NCBI RefSeq assembly: GCF_901000735.1
Contig: NC_081545.1
Span: 10,401,973 to 10,465,972, forward strand
DNA from: Corylus avellana
Taxonomy: Eukaryota; Streptophyta; Magnoliopsida; Fagales; Betulaceae
Reading direction: 5' to 3'
Length of the DNA stretch: 64,000 bases
Positions within the stretch are counted from its first letter, which is position 1. Each line of letters starts with the position of its first letter. The position numbers were made by a program, and so were the translations under genes. The notes under the pieces were generated by a model. That model saw only the letters and a program-made list of their open reading frames with translations, had not been told where the DNA came from and did no database searches. Below, in pieces: positions 1 to 11,640 of the stretch.

Positions 1-122
1 TATAGTACATAATCAAATTTTTGTCTCCTAAATAAATAGAAAAGGTGAAAATTGGAATGATTTTTATATTTGAATTGCCATATCATAAATTTCTCATAAT
101 TTGGGAATGTTGGGTACTGCAG

Positions 123-1296
123 GCAGCTGCTAGATATGTCCATGGGACATTGAGGAAATCCAGTATGACGATCTCAAACATGATTGGGCCAATGGAACAA
201 GTGACTATGGCTAATCATCCGCTTAAAGGCTTTTATTTTATGACACCTGGTTTAGCTCAAGTAATATATAATACTCATAAACCGCAGTTAGTCCTTTTAT
301 TTTGTGATAATTTGTTACTTCTGATATGAAAAAAAATCAACATTAATTAATGTGTGACCACCTTCTCATAGATAGGGATGAATAATTTGTGGCAAATTTT
401 TATTTAAAAGTCACTTAGTTGAATTATTATCAAATAAAGAGGGTATTTGATTTAATTTGTACTTTTCTCATTAGTCATTAATATGGCTTTAGTTTAGCAT
501 ATCTCCTATAATTTTTAAACGGTTTAGTTTGAATTTTAAGTTTTTCATGTAAAAGAGAGAAAATAAAATTAAATCTGAACTATTGGTCGAAAATACTACT
601 CTTCTGTAAATTTTTTTACAGTGCCTGAGCTAAACACGTAACGGGATAAATTGTTAGGTTCTAAGAGAACCTAAATCTTAAATTCTAAAGGAACTTAAAC
701 CTTTTAGATTTTGAGAGAAAAAAAACATTTTACAAACACTAGGTTTGAGATTAATTTTACTTTATTTTATTAATCATTCCCTCATTTATATGGAAATATT
801 ACAATGACATAGAATTGGAGATAAACTCTGTAAAATTCTTTGGAGATACCTCCTAGTTGGTGTAAGCACCTTATTGGCATCTAGACTCTTATGACAATTG
901 GACTTTGCACTGTAGGGTTACAGACTCAAACTCTTAAGTGAAATAGATAACTATTAACATGCCATATCCCATATAAAATTACCATTCACCATTCGGCTCC
1001 CCTTTTTTGTGTTGCCATTTTTGATGACTACTTGTAGGACTCATTGCTTTTAATTAGATTCATAATGATTTATGGCCCATTGTAACAAGTTTTTGTTTTT
1101 TTTTTCCTTCTCTTTTTCAATTATGGGTTTGCAGAATCTTACTATAACAATAGTAAGTTACATGGGAAATCTGAGGGTTACTGCTGGGATTGAAAAAGGA
1201 CTCTTAGATCCCCTAAAGTTCAAGTCATGCGTGGAAAATGCCTTTCAGATGATGCTCAAAGCCGCAGATGAGGTTCCTACACACAAAAAGTTTTAA
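123..1296 (+). CDS. WSD1-like: WSD1-like acyltransferase copy A, 3' part (exons 4-5)
   Basis: Partial gene that starts upstream of the window. Exon 4 (123-260, 46 codons) follows a CTGCAG acceptor and encodes AAARYVHGTL...SSMTISNMIGPMEQ...LAQ, ending at a GTAATA donor. Exon 5 (1135-1296) follows TTTGCAG and encodes NLTITIVSYMGNLRV...KFKSCVENAFQ, ending at TAA. These segments match the C-terminal domain (DUF1298/WS_DGAT_C) of plant bifunctional wax ester synthase/diacylglycerol acyltransferases, which esterify acyl-CoA to fatty alcohols or diacylglycerol at the ER. Both exons are open and keep the same phase as complete copy B. Exon 4 differs from copy E by one residue (RKSSM versus RNSSM). 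The orientation is opposite to every other copy in the window. Whether the whole gene works cannot be judged without exons 1-3. Confidence 0.8.
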
Positions 1297-1309
1297 TTTG
1301 AAGGCCACC

Positions 1310-1352
<43 letters not shown>

Positions 1353-1814
1353 TCTTAGTTTGGTTTTAATAATTATCATGACAAACCTAAGTGTTTGTCT
1401 CTTGAATTGTTATTTGGCATGTATTATGAACACTTCCAATAATCTTACGAATTGGGAAGAGTGACCAGCAACTACTTACAAAAATATTGTTGTTGTTCTA
1501 CTAGTTTTTTTTTTTTTTTTTTTTTGATAACGGGGAACTCTTCCAAGGAGATCAGGCCACTTCGTGTACTTCCCCACCACTAATAGGACCTTAAAATGTA
1601 GAAATTCGAGGCCTACGGTCACTTCATGCTCAAATATAGATTTATGAACTCTTGGAATGAGACAACTTTAGGCTTAGTATAAGCTATTCTTCTGATTCCT
1701 GAGTGAGTGCAAAGATTATTGCTGTTTAAACACATGTAAACCATGCCGAACAATCGCCGGATCATTGTTATTTGTTAGAGTACTATCAAAGTTTACTAGA
1801 CTATCATTGTTAGA
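1297..1814. other. 3' flank of copy A with (TA)n microsatellite
   Basis: No gene seen. A TA microsatellite runs from about 1313 to 1347 and a poly-T run lies near 1505-1525. The segment reads as the reverse complement of 60160-60744 (copy E 3' flank) and of 19279-19776 (copy B 3' flank), so it is shared spacer of the duplicated gene unit. Confidence 0.7.
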
Positions 1815-2218
1815 TGTAATGCCCCGAAAAACCACCAACTTTCAAAGGTTAATAATTTTCTCAAAGCACTTTCAAAAAACATATTCTTCAAAGGTTTTAT
1901 AGCCCGATAACCGAAACCCCTTGTAAGTGGCCCCAAATCCCTTGCGATTTTCCAAAAACAATACCAAAACCTAACTCTTTGCCCGAATGTTTGCTAAGGG
2001 TGCATCCGAGTGTTAGCCCTTAACTTTTGTGTGAGCGTTTGCAAGGGGGGACCACCCCGAGCGTTCGTTGACTAGTCTTTGGGCCAGTGGGTAATACATA
2101 AATGTACGCCTCAACCATTTGATCCACTGTGTAAATAGTATCTGAATGTTCGCTGACACTCTGAAAAGTAATTTTAACCCATTATCCACTTTTCAGAAGA
2201 AGGCACGCCCTAAGCCCC

Positions 2219-2227
2219 TATATAAAT
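2219..2227 (+). promoter_or_regulatory. TATA box of plus-facing LTR-like segment
   Basis: TATATAAAT lies downstream of a U3-like stretch with GAGCGTTCG repeats and upstream of a leader containing AAAAACCCTAATCC. The same arrangement occurs in the related segments at 57356 (plus) and 59743 (minus). The promoter role is inferred. Confidence 0.45.
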
Positions 2228-4589
2228 TCTCATCTTTGTCCCTCAATCTCTCCCAACACCAGAAAAACCCTAATCCTTGAGTGAAGAGTGATTTGGAAGG
2301 GATCTTGGTGTGTTTTGCCATCTTCTAAGGTAACCTCTTGCCCAAACATTTAGCATTTATATTATGCTTCCTCTCGCCCGAATATGCGAGCTTAGGGTTT
2401 TAATGGCCCATTTTGTTAGAGAGAATCTATTGTGTCACTCGAAGAGTTCTCTAGTACTGCATAGAACAATGTGTTATATTTCATTATAGTAGGGATTTGT
2501 GATGTCAGAGGACTCAATCAAGCGTACGAGGTAAGTAAACACTTACGACTGTTTTCCTTAAGAACGTGCGATATGTCAGCTAACTAAGCATGCCTATGAT
2601 ATGAGCATACCTACTTTTGTATAGCTAGGTAATTGTCTTAATAATTGGTTGACAAGATACATCGTATGACATGGTACACTGGTACGTGCGGTATAATGGA
2701 TATGGGCTTACTATATAAATTTGATTCTATGGTCAAATGCATGTGGATGTAATATATAGGCCTTGGATCTAATGGTTATTTCGTGACTGGCGCAACCTTA
2801 AGTGTCGGATCACTGCAGGACGGACATTATTAGAAGCGTGGGCCACCCAATGTTGGACTCGGTCGGGCTGCTAGTAAATGGAAGATAGCGTACAATGGTT
2901 AAGGCACCGACATTTTATTACAGGTCCCTCTGGATAGCACCAACCTTGTAACTCCCCCAAAACTGGCCTTGGCCAACCTGGCAGGGTTACTGGCAACTAC
3001 CCCAATTTAACCAACTGGTGGCTAAATGGGGAACTGCCCCTCTAAGCATTATCAGAGTTAATGCATAGGAAGGTGAAATAAATCTGAGAAATCTATAAAT
3101 CATTATAGGTGCAAGTATAATCCTCAATTGAAAACATAGAGCAACTAATAATATAAGGCAACCCTAATAACAACATGAAGATCTTAAAATAAAGTCTATA
3201 GTGGCAACCATACCACTTTTCAGTTCTAGGAAAAAGCTTCCTATAAGAGTAATAATCACGTAAGTCTAACGACTTAGTAAGTAAACTTCACAATTGGTTA
3301 TGACATGAGCTCATTATTATTAAGCATAAATAAACGTGCAGTTTTGATAAACATTGAAAGGAGGTGTTGTCTCCGTTAATACATCTTGAAAATATTGTTT
3401 GGTTTGATAAATGGTAGTGTACTCCCGGCGGCAATAACTTGAGCATTTTAATGCAGAGAACTAATGCTTTATAGGTCATAACTATCATATATGGTCTACC
3501 CAAGATACTACCTATTCTTAGCGGGGTTGGTGCTGTCCCGATGGGCCAGTAATACAATGTCGGTGCCTCAACGCTACCATCCATAACACTAGCAGCTTGA
3601 CCGAGTTCGATCTTGGGTGACCCACACTACTAATGATGTACGTCCTCGAGTGACCGGCCTTTAAGGCTGCGCTGGTCACGAAACAACCATTAGAGGCCTA
3701 TATAACAATACACAACATTTGACTGTCGAATCAAGTCTATATAGTAAGCCCATTGCCATTATACCGCATGTACCGGTGTACCATGTCATACAATGCATCT
3801 TATGAGTCAGTTATTAAATCAGTTACCAAGTTATTACAAAAAGTAGACATGCTCATATTATATGCGTGGTGAGTAAGCTAACATATCCTATGTTTTTAAG
3901 GAAAGCGTTAGTAAATGTATACTTCCCTCGTATGTTCGCTTGAGTCCTCCGACATAACGAATCCTTACTATAACGAAACACGACTCATCGTTATAAGCAG
4001 TACAAGAGAACTCTACGAGGTCCCATCTAACGAAAATGAAGGCTAAAACCTTTGTACACATTTTTTGGACTTAGGGGCGTGTAATGCATTCTCTAGTCGA
4101 GCGCTTGTTCCCTAGGGCGAGCATTCGACGAGGGGCTAAGGTTTGGCCAGAAATCCCCAAAAATGGTTTTAGGCTTCTATCTAAGGCTGTGGGTTGGCAT
4201 CTTCTTTCCTATGCTTAAAATAAACACATATGCCAAAACACAAAGAATCAAAAGGTGTTTCAAAGCCTTTCGAAAGCATTCTTGGTTTTGTTAAGAAATA
4301 GGCACATCCAAGGGTGGATTGAAAATATTTCGAAATCATTTTTTGCTTTTACAAGAAATGGGTACAAAGAACTTGTCTTGACATCTTTAAAACTTGTAGC
4401 ACTAGAAGAGTAATCAACAATAGAAAATCATGAAGAAAGGGTTAAGAAGTTACCTTAGAAGATAGCTAGAGATCCACACCTCTTCCTTCTCCAAGAACAC
4501 TCACAAACCTTACAAACTCTCAAAAACAAACCAAGCAGGGTTTATCTAGAGCAACAGTGGCTAAAATGAGGTTTAAGGGTCATATGAGG

Positions 4590-4600
4590 GGTGGGTTTAT
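4590..4600 (-). promoter_or_regulatory. TATA box of minus-facing LTR-like segment
   Basis: Reading the minus strand, CCCTATATAAACCC lies just downstream of palindromic repeats and upstream of a conserved leader. It matches the motif at 57353-57366 in the sister element. Transcription would run toward the plus-facing segment, so the two promoters converge. Confidence 0.4.
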
Positions 4601-4639
4601 ATAGGGAAAAAAGATAAGAGCGCTGCATGGAAAATCCTG

Positions 4640-4915
4640 AAAAGGTGCGAGCACTCGTGGACTATGGTGTCGAGCGCTCGTGTACTGTTCACAACGGGTT
4701 AAAAATACTTTTCAGGTGTGCGATTTGGGTACTGTGCAGGAGTCTAAAAATTGGTTAACAAGTGCTCGCAGACTGTTGCAGCGAGCACTCGTGTACTATT
4801 CACAAAAGGTAAAAAATGCTCAGAGGTACAATTGGGTAATGCACAACGGGTATTGCATTGTTCATGCAAGCACTCGTGTGGTTCCTTGGGCGAGCGCTCG
4901 CCCAGTGAGGGTACT
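4640..4915. repeat. Tandem U3 repeats with CGAGCGCTCG palindromes
   Basis: Several copies of a roughly 80-bp motif built of GAGCACTCGTG, GTACTGTTCACAA-type sequence and AAAAATGCT/AAAAATACT, with palindromes such as GGCGAGCGCTCGCCC. The sister copies are at 17560-17815 and 57055-57315. The array sits upstream of the TATA, where LTR enhancer repeats are usually found. Confidence 0.6.
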
Positions 4916-6101
4916 TTGGATTTTTCCTTGCTAAAAGGCTTTAAGGGCTTGTGTTAATCAAAGAAGGTTTAGGCCACGTGTTTTAAAGTTCGTTTTAAGG
5001 AATTATTAACCAGTTAAGAAACCTTTACCATTTTAAAAGAAATAGTGATTTATCAAGATATTACAAACCCTGCTAAGAATCAGTATTATCTCGGGTAGAC
5101 TATACGTGATAGGTAGGACCTAATAATGCATTAGTTTTCTTTATTAAAACACTTAGGCAATTGCCATTGGAAGTACACTACTGATTTCAACAAAACAATA
5201 TTTTTATGGTGTATTAACGGATACAACACCTCTTTCAAACATTTGTCAAACTGCACGTTTCTTTCTGCTCATTAATAATTGGCTCATGTCAAACCCAATT
5301 GTGAACTTTACTTACTAAGGGCACTAGCAGCAGCTTCCCTTTGATTTTCCCTAAGTTTAGGGCACAAAACTACTTTTTGCTTCACTATGAAAATATATTT
5401 CACAATAGCTTCTCTTATCTTTCTCTATATTATTAAAATATTATTTCTTTACAAAATACAAGTTCCCTACCTGCCCTCATTTTTTTTTTTTTTTTTCACA
5501 AAATCCCAACACAATTCCCAATTAAAGACAAAAAGATGAAAGATGAGAGATGAAAGAGAAAGGTTTATATTAAAATAATGTAAGTATAGGAAATCACTTT
5601 TGGTTTCCTATACATTGGGAAACACTGTAACAACCCTTGAGGGTTGGTTAAATGTAAGGAATTTGAAGTAAGTAGGTTTTTGTGAGTTTTTTGAAATTTT
5701 TCCTAATCATAAGGAAGGAAATGACATATGGGGCATCTGCTGCTAGAGTGCTCTCAGCCTTTAGATTTATGCGGTTATTACATCTTGTAGAAAACCTCTT
5801 TCTAGGAAGAGGAGAGTGGAGAGGTTGCCACTACGGATTTATTTAAGACAGAGATCTTCATGTTGTTATTAGGTTTGATCAGATTACTTGTATTTCTATT
5901 AGTTGCTCCATGTCTATATTTCGAGGATAACATATGCTTCCTTTATGGTTATTAGATTTCTTAGATTTATTTCATCTTCCTATGCATTCACTCTAATTAT
6001 GCTTAGAGGGGTGATTCCCTAGTCAGCTACCAGTTAGTTATATTGGGGTAATTGCCAATAACCCTACCAAACTGGTCAAGGGCAGATTTGGGGGTGTAAC
6101 A

Positions 6102-7885
6102 TTAGATATCACTCACTATTTTTTGATGTTGCTTATTTTAAGTACTAGTTAGGCGCTGAAAAATATTTTTTTAAAAAATTTGGTTGAAAATATATTTTGA
6201 TGAAAAATATTTTATGTCAAAACAAATGAATCATAAGTTACACATTATAGTGAAAAAAATGTGAGGAAAAGTCATCCCTCTACGTTTTTCTTCGGTCTCT
6301 TAGCTATTCGTTTTGCAAGAAAAAGGCACTATAGATGGATGCATGAACCCGCGACCATAAAGAATCATATAAAGGCCAAGAATAGGCCTACCAACTTCCA
6401 ACCTCAAGGCTCCAGCCAAAGTGTTAGGTGAATAATTTTTCAACACCTAGCATAATAGATTGGTTAGGTTTTAACTCTTAAGGGAATTTCTACTTTTAAG
6501 ATTTTGAGGTAACTTAGTCATTTTACAAATACAAGATTTGAGATTAATTTTTATTTACCATCTTTATTAATTCAATGCCCTAAAAATAATAGTTCAATTA
6601 AAAGATAAAAATACAAAACAAAACAGTTAACTAATGAATAACAATTGAAGATAAATGATCTCCTTATTAAACTATTAGTCTATTACTATTCTAGGATATT
6701 TAATTAAACACTTACAAAAAAGCTCAAAATTCATGGTTGAAGAACCCCGTCTATATATATATATATGTTTCATGTAAAGAAGTGTTAAATTACAACTTAT
6801 TCCAAAATTTTAAACTGATATGAAAGAATAAATTTAATCATTTAATTAATAGTACTTTAACAGACAAAGAGGTTGCTGATTCTTGTCCGCTAGTAATAGC
6901 AAATGCCACACGCATTAGAAATTTGACACCTAGGAAAAGTCACTCTATGGTGACATATACATCCACGCGTGTAGCCTTCAAAAGAGACACTCTACATCGG
7001 GAATTATGATCTTCAACAATTTATTGCCTAAATTATTGAGAAAGAATGTATATAACACTCATCTTTACAAATAAATTTTAGACGGTCTAAGTACTTATCG
7101 AAATATATAAGTCCTATATGAATAAAATGTTGGGCATCTCAATCGGTCAGGAGATATGGTGTTCCTTGGTTCCTTGCCCACCATTAATTGCACATGCCAA
7201 AGTAGAAATTGGAGGCCCAGTGTCACTTCATGTTGAAATATAAACTTACGTAACCTTGGGAATGAGACAACTTGAGTTAATGCTGATTAGTTTTTGTTGA
7301 AAAGTTTGTATTTGTTTTGGCTTCTGTCTTTGCATTCTAGCAGTTGTTTGTTGGTTGGGCTTTTCCTTCTATTTGCAGTTTGTAGGTAGGGTTGGCTTTT
7401 GCCTTTGTATCCTGGCAATTGCTGTGGTTTCTTATTGTTTTATTTAACAATGATAAAGCCATTTTTAGTTGACAGTCAATATTGTCAAAATAAAAATATA
7501 GTATCTACCATTATTTCTTAATATCAAAATTTAAGGAGACCTTATAAATTTATATTAGTCAATGTTCAATGTTGTGAAAATGTCACATTTTGATAATCTA
7601 AGGTGGGATATTGTCATGTGTGGTAGAAATATTGTCTTAACTTTTGGAAATGTATGAAAATGTAAAATTGTTTTAAACTACTCTAGGCTTTCAAGTTGGG
7701 GGTTGTTATTAGCTGTTGAACTATTTTGTCCGAATACCCATCAAATCGTAGGCAGCCTGTTTGGCAAATCACATCAAATAATTGAAGTAAAACTCCATTC
7801 CATATGGTCCATATGGTATTAACAATATACTGTGTCGATGGCTCGTGGGACCCGTCGACACAATTTGTTTAACTGCATTTTTAAG
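6102..7885. other. Duplicated spacer ending at contig gap
   Basis: No gene seen. This is the reverse complement of 54571-55855 joined to 43759-44264, i.e. the copy E spacer without the hAT insertion. The uninterrupted site near 7384-7399 is the empty hAT site, differing from the duplicated target by one base. The segment ends at the 100-N gap at the point equivalent to 43759. Confidence 0.8.
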
Positions 7886-7985
7886 NNNNNNNNNNNNNNN
7901 NNNNNNNNNNNNNNNNNNNNNNNNNNNNNNNNNNNNNNNNNNNNNNNNNNNNNNNNNNNNNNNNNNNNNNNNNNNNNNNNNNNNN
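7886..7985. other. Assembly gap (100 N)
   Basis: Exactly 100 N, the usual placeholder for a join of unknown size. It ends the arm that duplicates 43759-62030 in inverted orientation. Confidence 0.99.
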
Positions 7986-8306
7986 TCCCACATGCCCCAG
8001 GTAGCTCCAGCACCAGCAGCTGGTGCGGAAGAGTATGAGGCCGAGCCAATGGCCGAAGATGAACCTATAGTTGATTCAGAGACAGCTGAGGAGGAGGCCC
8101 CGAGAATTTTTCATGAAGCACAAAACCGCTCACTTAGTGAAGAAATAGCGGGCCTTCGGAGAGAGTTGGCTGGCCAAAGAAAGGAGGCTCGAAAAAATAA
8201 CGAATTGATGGACAAACGCCTAGGCGCCTTAGAAGAATTGATGCAGTCCATTGTCAACTGGTTGCCACCACCATCTGCAGGAGCATCATCTTCTAGACAA
8301 CAGTAA
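7986..8306 (+). pseudogene. 3' end of an Athila-like second-ORF protein, partial
   Basis: An open frame enters from the gap and ends at a stop at 8304-8306 (about 106 visible residues). It has an acidic, Pro/Ala-rich start (APAPAAGAEEYEAEPMAEDE), then a charged coiled-coil-like stretch (GLRRELAGQRKEARKNNE) and a Ser-rich tail. Just downstream comes GGGAGGCACCCCATAG-type sequence, a hallmark I associate with the region after coding frames in Athila-type Ty3 elements. A similar coiled-coil tail occurs in the pol-less Copia element at 34511-34614. The assignment to the putative plant transposon protein group rests on composition and context only. It could instead be another retroelement ORF. Confidence 0.4.
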
Positions 8307-8886
8307 GCAGGGACTATCGTCTGGCTGAAGACATTAAACTTAGCGCTCATGGGAGGCACCCCATAGTTTACCCTTTTTATTTTGTTTAGTATGTTTTAAG
8401 TTAATCTTTTTATTTGTCTTTATTTTTGTTTCTTTTGACTTGCTTTTGTGTTTTCTTATGGGAATGACCCCGTATTTGCACATCATAGATGGTTTTTGAA
8501 TTGCAAGGTATCAATATATTTTCACTTAAAACTGAGATGAATTATTTTACGGTTTAGATTTTATTTTGTTATATTTAACAATGTAAAATCTTTCCATAAG
8601 GTATCAATATATTCATCATATAATATATATACACTATTAGATCTGTAAAATTTAATATGAATTATGAAATGGGAATTAACTCTTCAAATTAGTCCAAATG
8701 TAACAACTAACCAAATGGCAAAGATATACAAATTAAAATCTTTCTTTAGGAGGATGGAATCGACGGTGCATATTGTGTCACTTTATTTAAAAATTTTAAA
8801 TAATGCAGTGATATATATATACACAATTTTAGTAGACGTTATTGGGCAGCAATAAAATATATATATATATATATATTTGAGCCTTT
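8307..8886. other. AT-rich sequence after the retroelement ORF
   Basis: No further coding sequence recognised. The first 150 bases are T-rich on the plus strand, as in untranslated parts of Ty3 elements. The rest is AT-rich with short TA runs. Confidence 0.5.
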
Positions 8887-9070
8887 CTGTTATTGCGATC
8901 GATTGCACCATGGGTGCGACCGATTGCAATAACAGAAAATTGGATTTCAACATTCTGTTATTGCGATCGGTCGCACCATGGTTACGATCGATCGCAGTAA
9001 TCGAATATGGATTTCAACATTCTGTTATTACGATCGATCGCACCTTGGGTGCGATCGATCACAATAACAG
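8887..9070. repeat. Three tandem palindromes of about 49 bp
   Basis: Three units start at 8887, 8955 and 9022 (period 67-68 bp). Each is a near-perfect inverted repeat running from CTGTTATTGCGATCGATTGC to the complementary AATAACAG end, centred on a CCATGG-like core. The linkers between them read GGATTTCAACATT. Each unit could form a stem of about 22 bp. The sequence is rich in GATC/CGATCG. It lies next to CACTA-type subterminal repeats and may belong to the same element. Confidence 0.85.
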
Positions 9071-9112
9071 ACTTTTTTTTTTTTTTTTTTTTAATTTATC
9101 TACCTACTATTT

Positions 9113-9946
9113 AGGGTCGACAAAAGTGAACCCTAATACATAAGCATTAGGGTCGACTTTTAAAGTCGACCCTAATGAGGTATCTTCAGTGTCCACTTAG
9201 AGTGGACGCTATTGGTCATCAATTTTAATTTTTAATTTTTTTTTTGATTTACTACCGACTCTTTAGGGTCGACTTTTGTCGACCCTAATACATAAGCATT
9301 AGCGTCGACTTTAAAAGTCGACCCTAATGAGGTATCTTCAGCGTCCACTTAGAGTGGACGCTATTGGTCATCAATTTTAATTTTTAATTTTTTTTTTTNN
9401 NNNNNNNNNNNNNNNNNNNNNNNNNNNNNNNNNNNNNNNNNNNNNNNNNNNNNNNNNNNNNNNNNNNNNNNNNNNNNNNNNNNNNNNNNNNNNNNNNNTT
9501 TTTTTTTTTTTTTTTTTTAAATTTTCTACGAAGATTTTTTAGGGTCAGACTTTTGTTCTAATCTCTAATAATCTGAACTATTAGGGTCGAACATCAAAGT
9601 CACCCTATTGAGCTTTCTGCGTATTTTTTTTTTTTTTTTTTAATTTTTTTTTTCATCTTTTAGCGTCCACTTATTGGTTAATTATTAGTCGACCCTAAAA
9701 GTTTTTTTTTCGCCGCTTAAATTTTTCCCGTCCCTCGGATAATTCCCGCGCGTATATTAGGGTCGACTTATTAGCGTCCACTGTAAAGTGGACGCTAATA
9801 GTCCAATTTTCGACCCATTATTAGCGTCCACTTGTAGGTGGACGCTAATACGGAACTATGAAAGTCGCCCCTAATAGTTGAGTATTAGGGGCGACTTTTT
9901 AGTCGCCCCTAATAAGTCGCCCCTAATGCGTAACTTTCTTGTAGTG
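9113..9946. mobile_element. CACTA-type transposon end with subterminal repeats, incomplete
   Basis: The right end reads TTTCTTGTAGTG (to 9946), the reverse complement of the CACTACAAGAAA terminus typical of plant CACTA elements. It is followed by TAT, and the sister copies show uninterrupted GCTATTTGGTC here, consistent with a 3-bp target duplication. Inside are palindromic motifs built on AGGGTCGAC/GTCGACCCT and GTCCAC/GTGGAC, including two 151-bp tandem units starting at 9113 and 9264. The 100-N gap at 9399-9498 interrupts it and the left terminus was not found. No transposase coding is visible. It cuts off the 3' half of WSD1-like copy C. Confidence 0.7.
9399..9498. other. Assembly gap (100 N)
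   Basis: Exactly 100 N between poly-T tracts within the CACTA repeats, so the join may have been made through low-complexity sequence. Confidence 0.99.
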
Positions 9947-10192
9947 TATTTGGTCTACAATTTTCTAAAGGTTTTTATTTATTTTATTTATTTATTATTT
10001 ATTATTTATTTTTATTATGAGATTACAAACAGGGAACGGGGGGAAGGTTTGTGCAACAATAAGTTCCGATACGATACAACCTACTCTGTGCATATAAACG
10101 AAACATAATGTGTGTGATAAATAGGTGTTAAAAGTTGCATTATTTTATAAAGAAAGAAATATTGTTCAAGATGAATAAGATCATGCATGTAC

Positions 10193-10539
10193 CTCTGGAC
10201 GACTTTCTTCACAATGTCCAAAAGCCTATCAGTGAAATAAACGCCATGAGAGGTTCTCCTCTTCTTGATTATTGTTCGTGCTTCCAACACATACTCAAGT
10301 GGGTTTGAGGATTTAGGATCATTAAACTTTGGTTTTGGTACATGCAAGAAGGCAATTCAGTTCCCCCATGGTGCCTCTGAGTCTCCCACCATCTCCTTGA
10401 TTGATTTATAGTTCCTAACTTTCCTAGTGTTGAGCAACACCAATGCTGTAGAATCTGAATTGCTTGATTTATGGCTTATCTCTTGCATGCATAACCGGGT
10501 TCAATAGACGATCTTCCCAACAATTATATCATTCACCGT
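10193..10539 (-). pseudogene. WSD1-like: WSD1-like copy C, exon 3 remnant
   Basis: Only exon 3 of the gene model is present, between a TGCAG acceptor and the conserved GTACATG donor. It is 347 bp instead of 351: the KKLKGPE end has lost 4 bp, shifting the frame. Two further stops are visible: one where copy B has IIFYGTR (now Y-stop-TR) and one where GNRIA has become GN-stop-IA. Exons 4-5 are missing downstream because the CACTA fragment and gap intervene. Exons 1-2 are not found between 11572 and 14046. The same 4-bp deletion occurs in copy D, so C and D share a defective ancestor or exchanged sequence. Clearly dead. Confidence 0.85.
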
Positions 10540-11640
10540 CTGCACTTTGGAAAATAAAATTCAAATGAAACAATCTATTAACAAAAGTATATACTCTAAG
10601 CATTAATTTCGCTGAAGCTAGCCAAAGTTAATTAGGAACTGTTGTTATATATGTCTATGGCATGTTAGCCGGTAGGCAACTATTAGATGCACAAATTATA
10701 AATTCTACCGTGGAATGGAGAAGATTCTTATACTGAAACTACAACCTTTCCCAACTTCACCAAGCCCAGGATTTTCTTTGTGACTTTAGTATGGTTTCCT
10801 AATTTTGATTGAATTAATTAATGTAACTAAGCATGCCCAGAAACATTTATTTCGAGTAGGGTTAATGGGGCCGAAACATTTATTTCACAGCCCGTATAAT
10901 AGAGAATCACTGCCCATCTGTAGCTATCTGTCGTGGATGGTCAAACATGATGACCTGTCTTTTAAACATTTAAAATATGTTACAAATAACTTGGTGACCA
11001 ATAATTGTAAGTGAACTTGGAGACCAAGAACTTAGGACGGAGGTTATATTCAAGTTTCCATGAAAATGGTGTTGAATGGTTTAATTTTTGAAATCAGATT
11101 GGGAAACAAAACATTGCCTTCGAAAAGTGTTAGAAATATTTCTTGTTCGAGTGAGAGTGAAGACACTTTTAACATCGGACCAAAATTTGAAGGATGTTTG
11201 ATATTCCGTGCAAAAGGTCAAAAAGGTCAAACAAATTGTAACGTTCGAAACTTCAAACTGTTAATTTTGATACTCATGCCAACACAAACCACGTCTGAAG
11301 TGGAGCTTAAAAGGCTAAAAATGCTGTTTCTAGCTAAGAAGGTTTTAGCGCACCAATTTTATTTTATTTATTTATTTATTTTTTTTAAAAAAATGGAAAA
11401 GTTTAAATTAGATAAATCCAACAAAAAAATATGACTTCACATGAAATCTTAGGTAAAAACAACTAATAAGATAAGCAAATGGTTCTAATTATCAAAGCCT
11501 TCAAGGAATGTATATGTTAGAAGTTACTAAAAAGTATATAATTAATCATGAGATTTGCTTTTTTTTGCTTACTAATCCAATCAGGATACAAATTTCTTCC
11601 AAACTGGTTTGGAAGAAATCTCCTTCAACCTACTCTTATG
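10540..11640. other. Intron-2-like sequence of copy C
   Basis: Similar to intron 2 of copy B (21994-22810) and to 41335-43770 in copy D. Similarity stops near 11572, before where exon 2 should be. No coding seen. Confidence 0.65.

Larger units (their letters stand above)
1815..6101. mobile_element. Composite LTR-like element with inverted arms (copy A)
   Basis: Insertion of about 4.29 kb starting TGTAATGCCCC and ending GGGGTGTAACA, flanked by TTAGA (1810-1814 and 6102-6106). TG..CA ends and a 5-bp duplication point to LTR-type integration. Parts in order: a plus-facing LTR-like segment (1815-2947) with a TATA box; an arm starting TGTAACTCCCCC (2948 to about 3536) whose reverse complement recurs at about 5080-6101; and between them a minus-facing LTR-like segment with its own TATA and palindromic U3 repeats. 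The 3' parts of the two facing segments (about 2500-2947 and 3540-3960) are inverted copies of each other. No gag or pol coding was seen. The family is not identified. Confidence 0.6.

Noticed and set aside
4680..4957. Overlapping open frames of 68-84 codons in the composite element, with a matching frame at 57025-57279
   Set aside because: They fall in the palindromic U3 repeats of the LTR-like segment. The conservation between copies is explained by the segmental duplication, and frames are similar because the DNA is nearly identical.
7769..8049. Open frames crossing the 7886-7985 gap
   Set aside because: They are joined only by N and link unrelated sequence on either side. Only the part after 7986 in the 7986-8306 frame is kept.
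8840..9946. CRISPR-like array from regularly spaced palindromes
   Set aside because: Units are palindromic and spacers are near-identical. The surroundings are plant transposons, so this is a eukaryotic tandem repeat.
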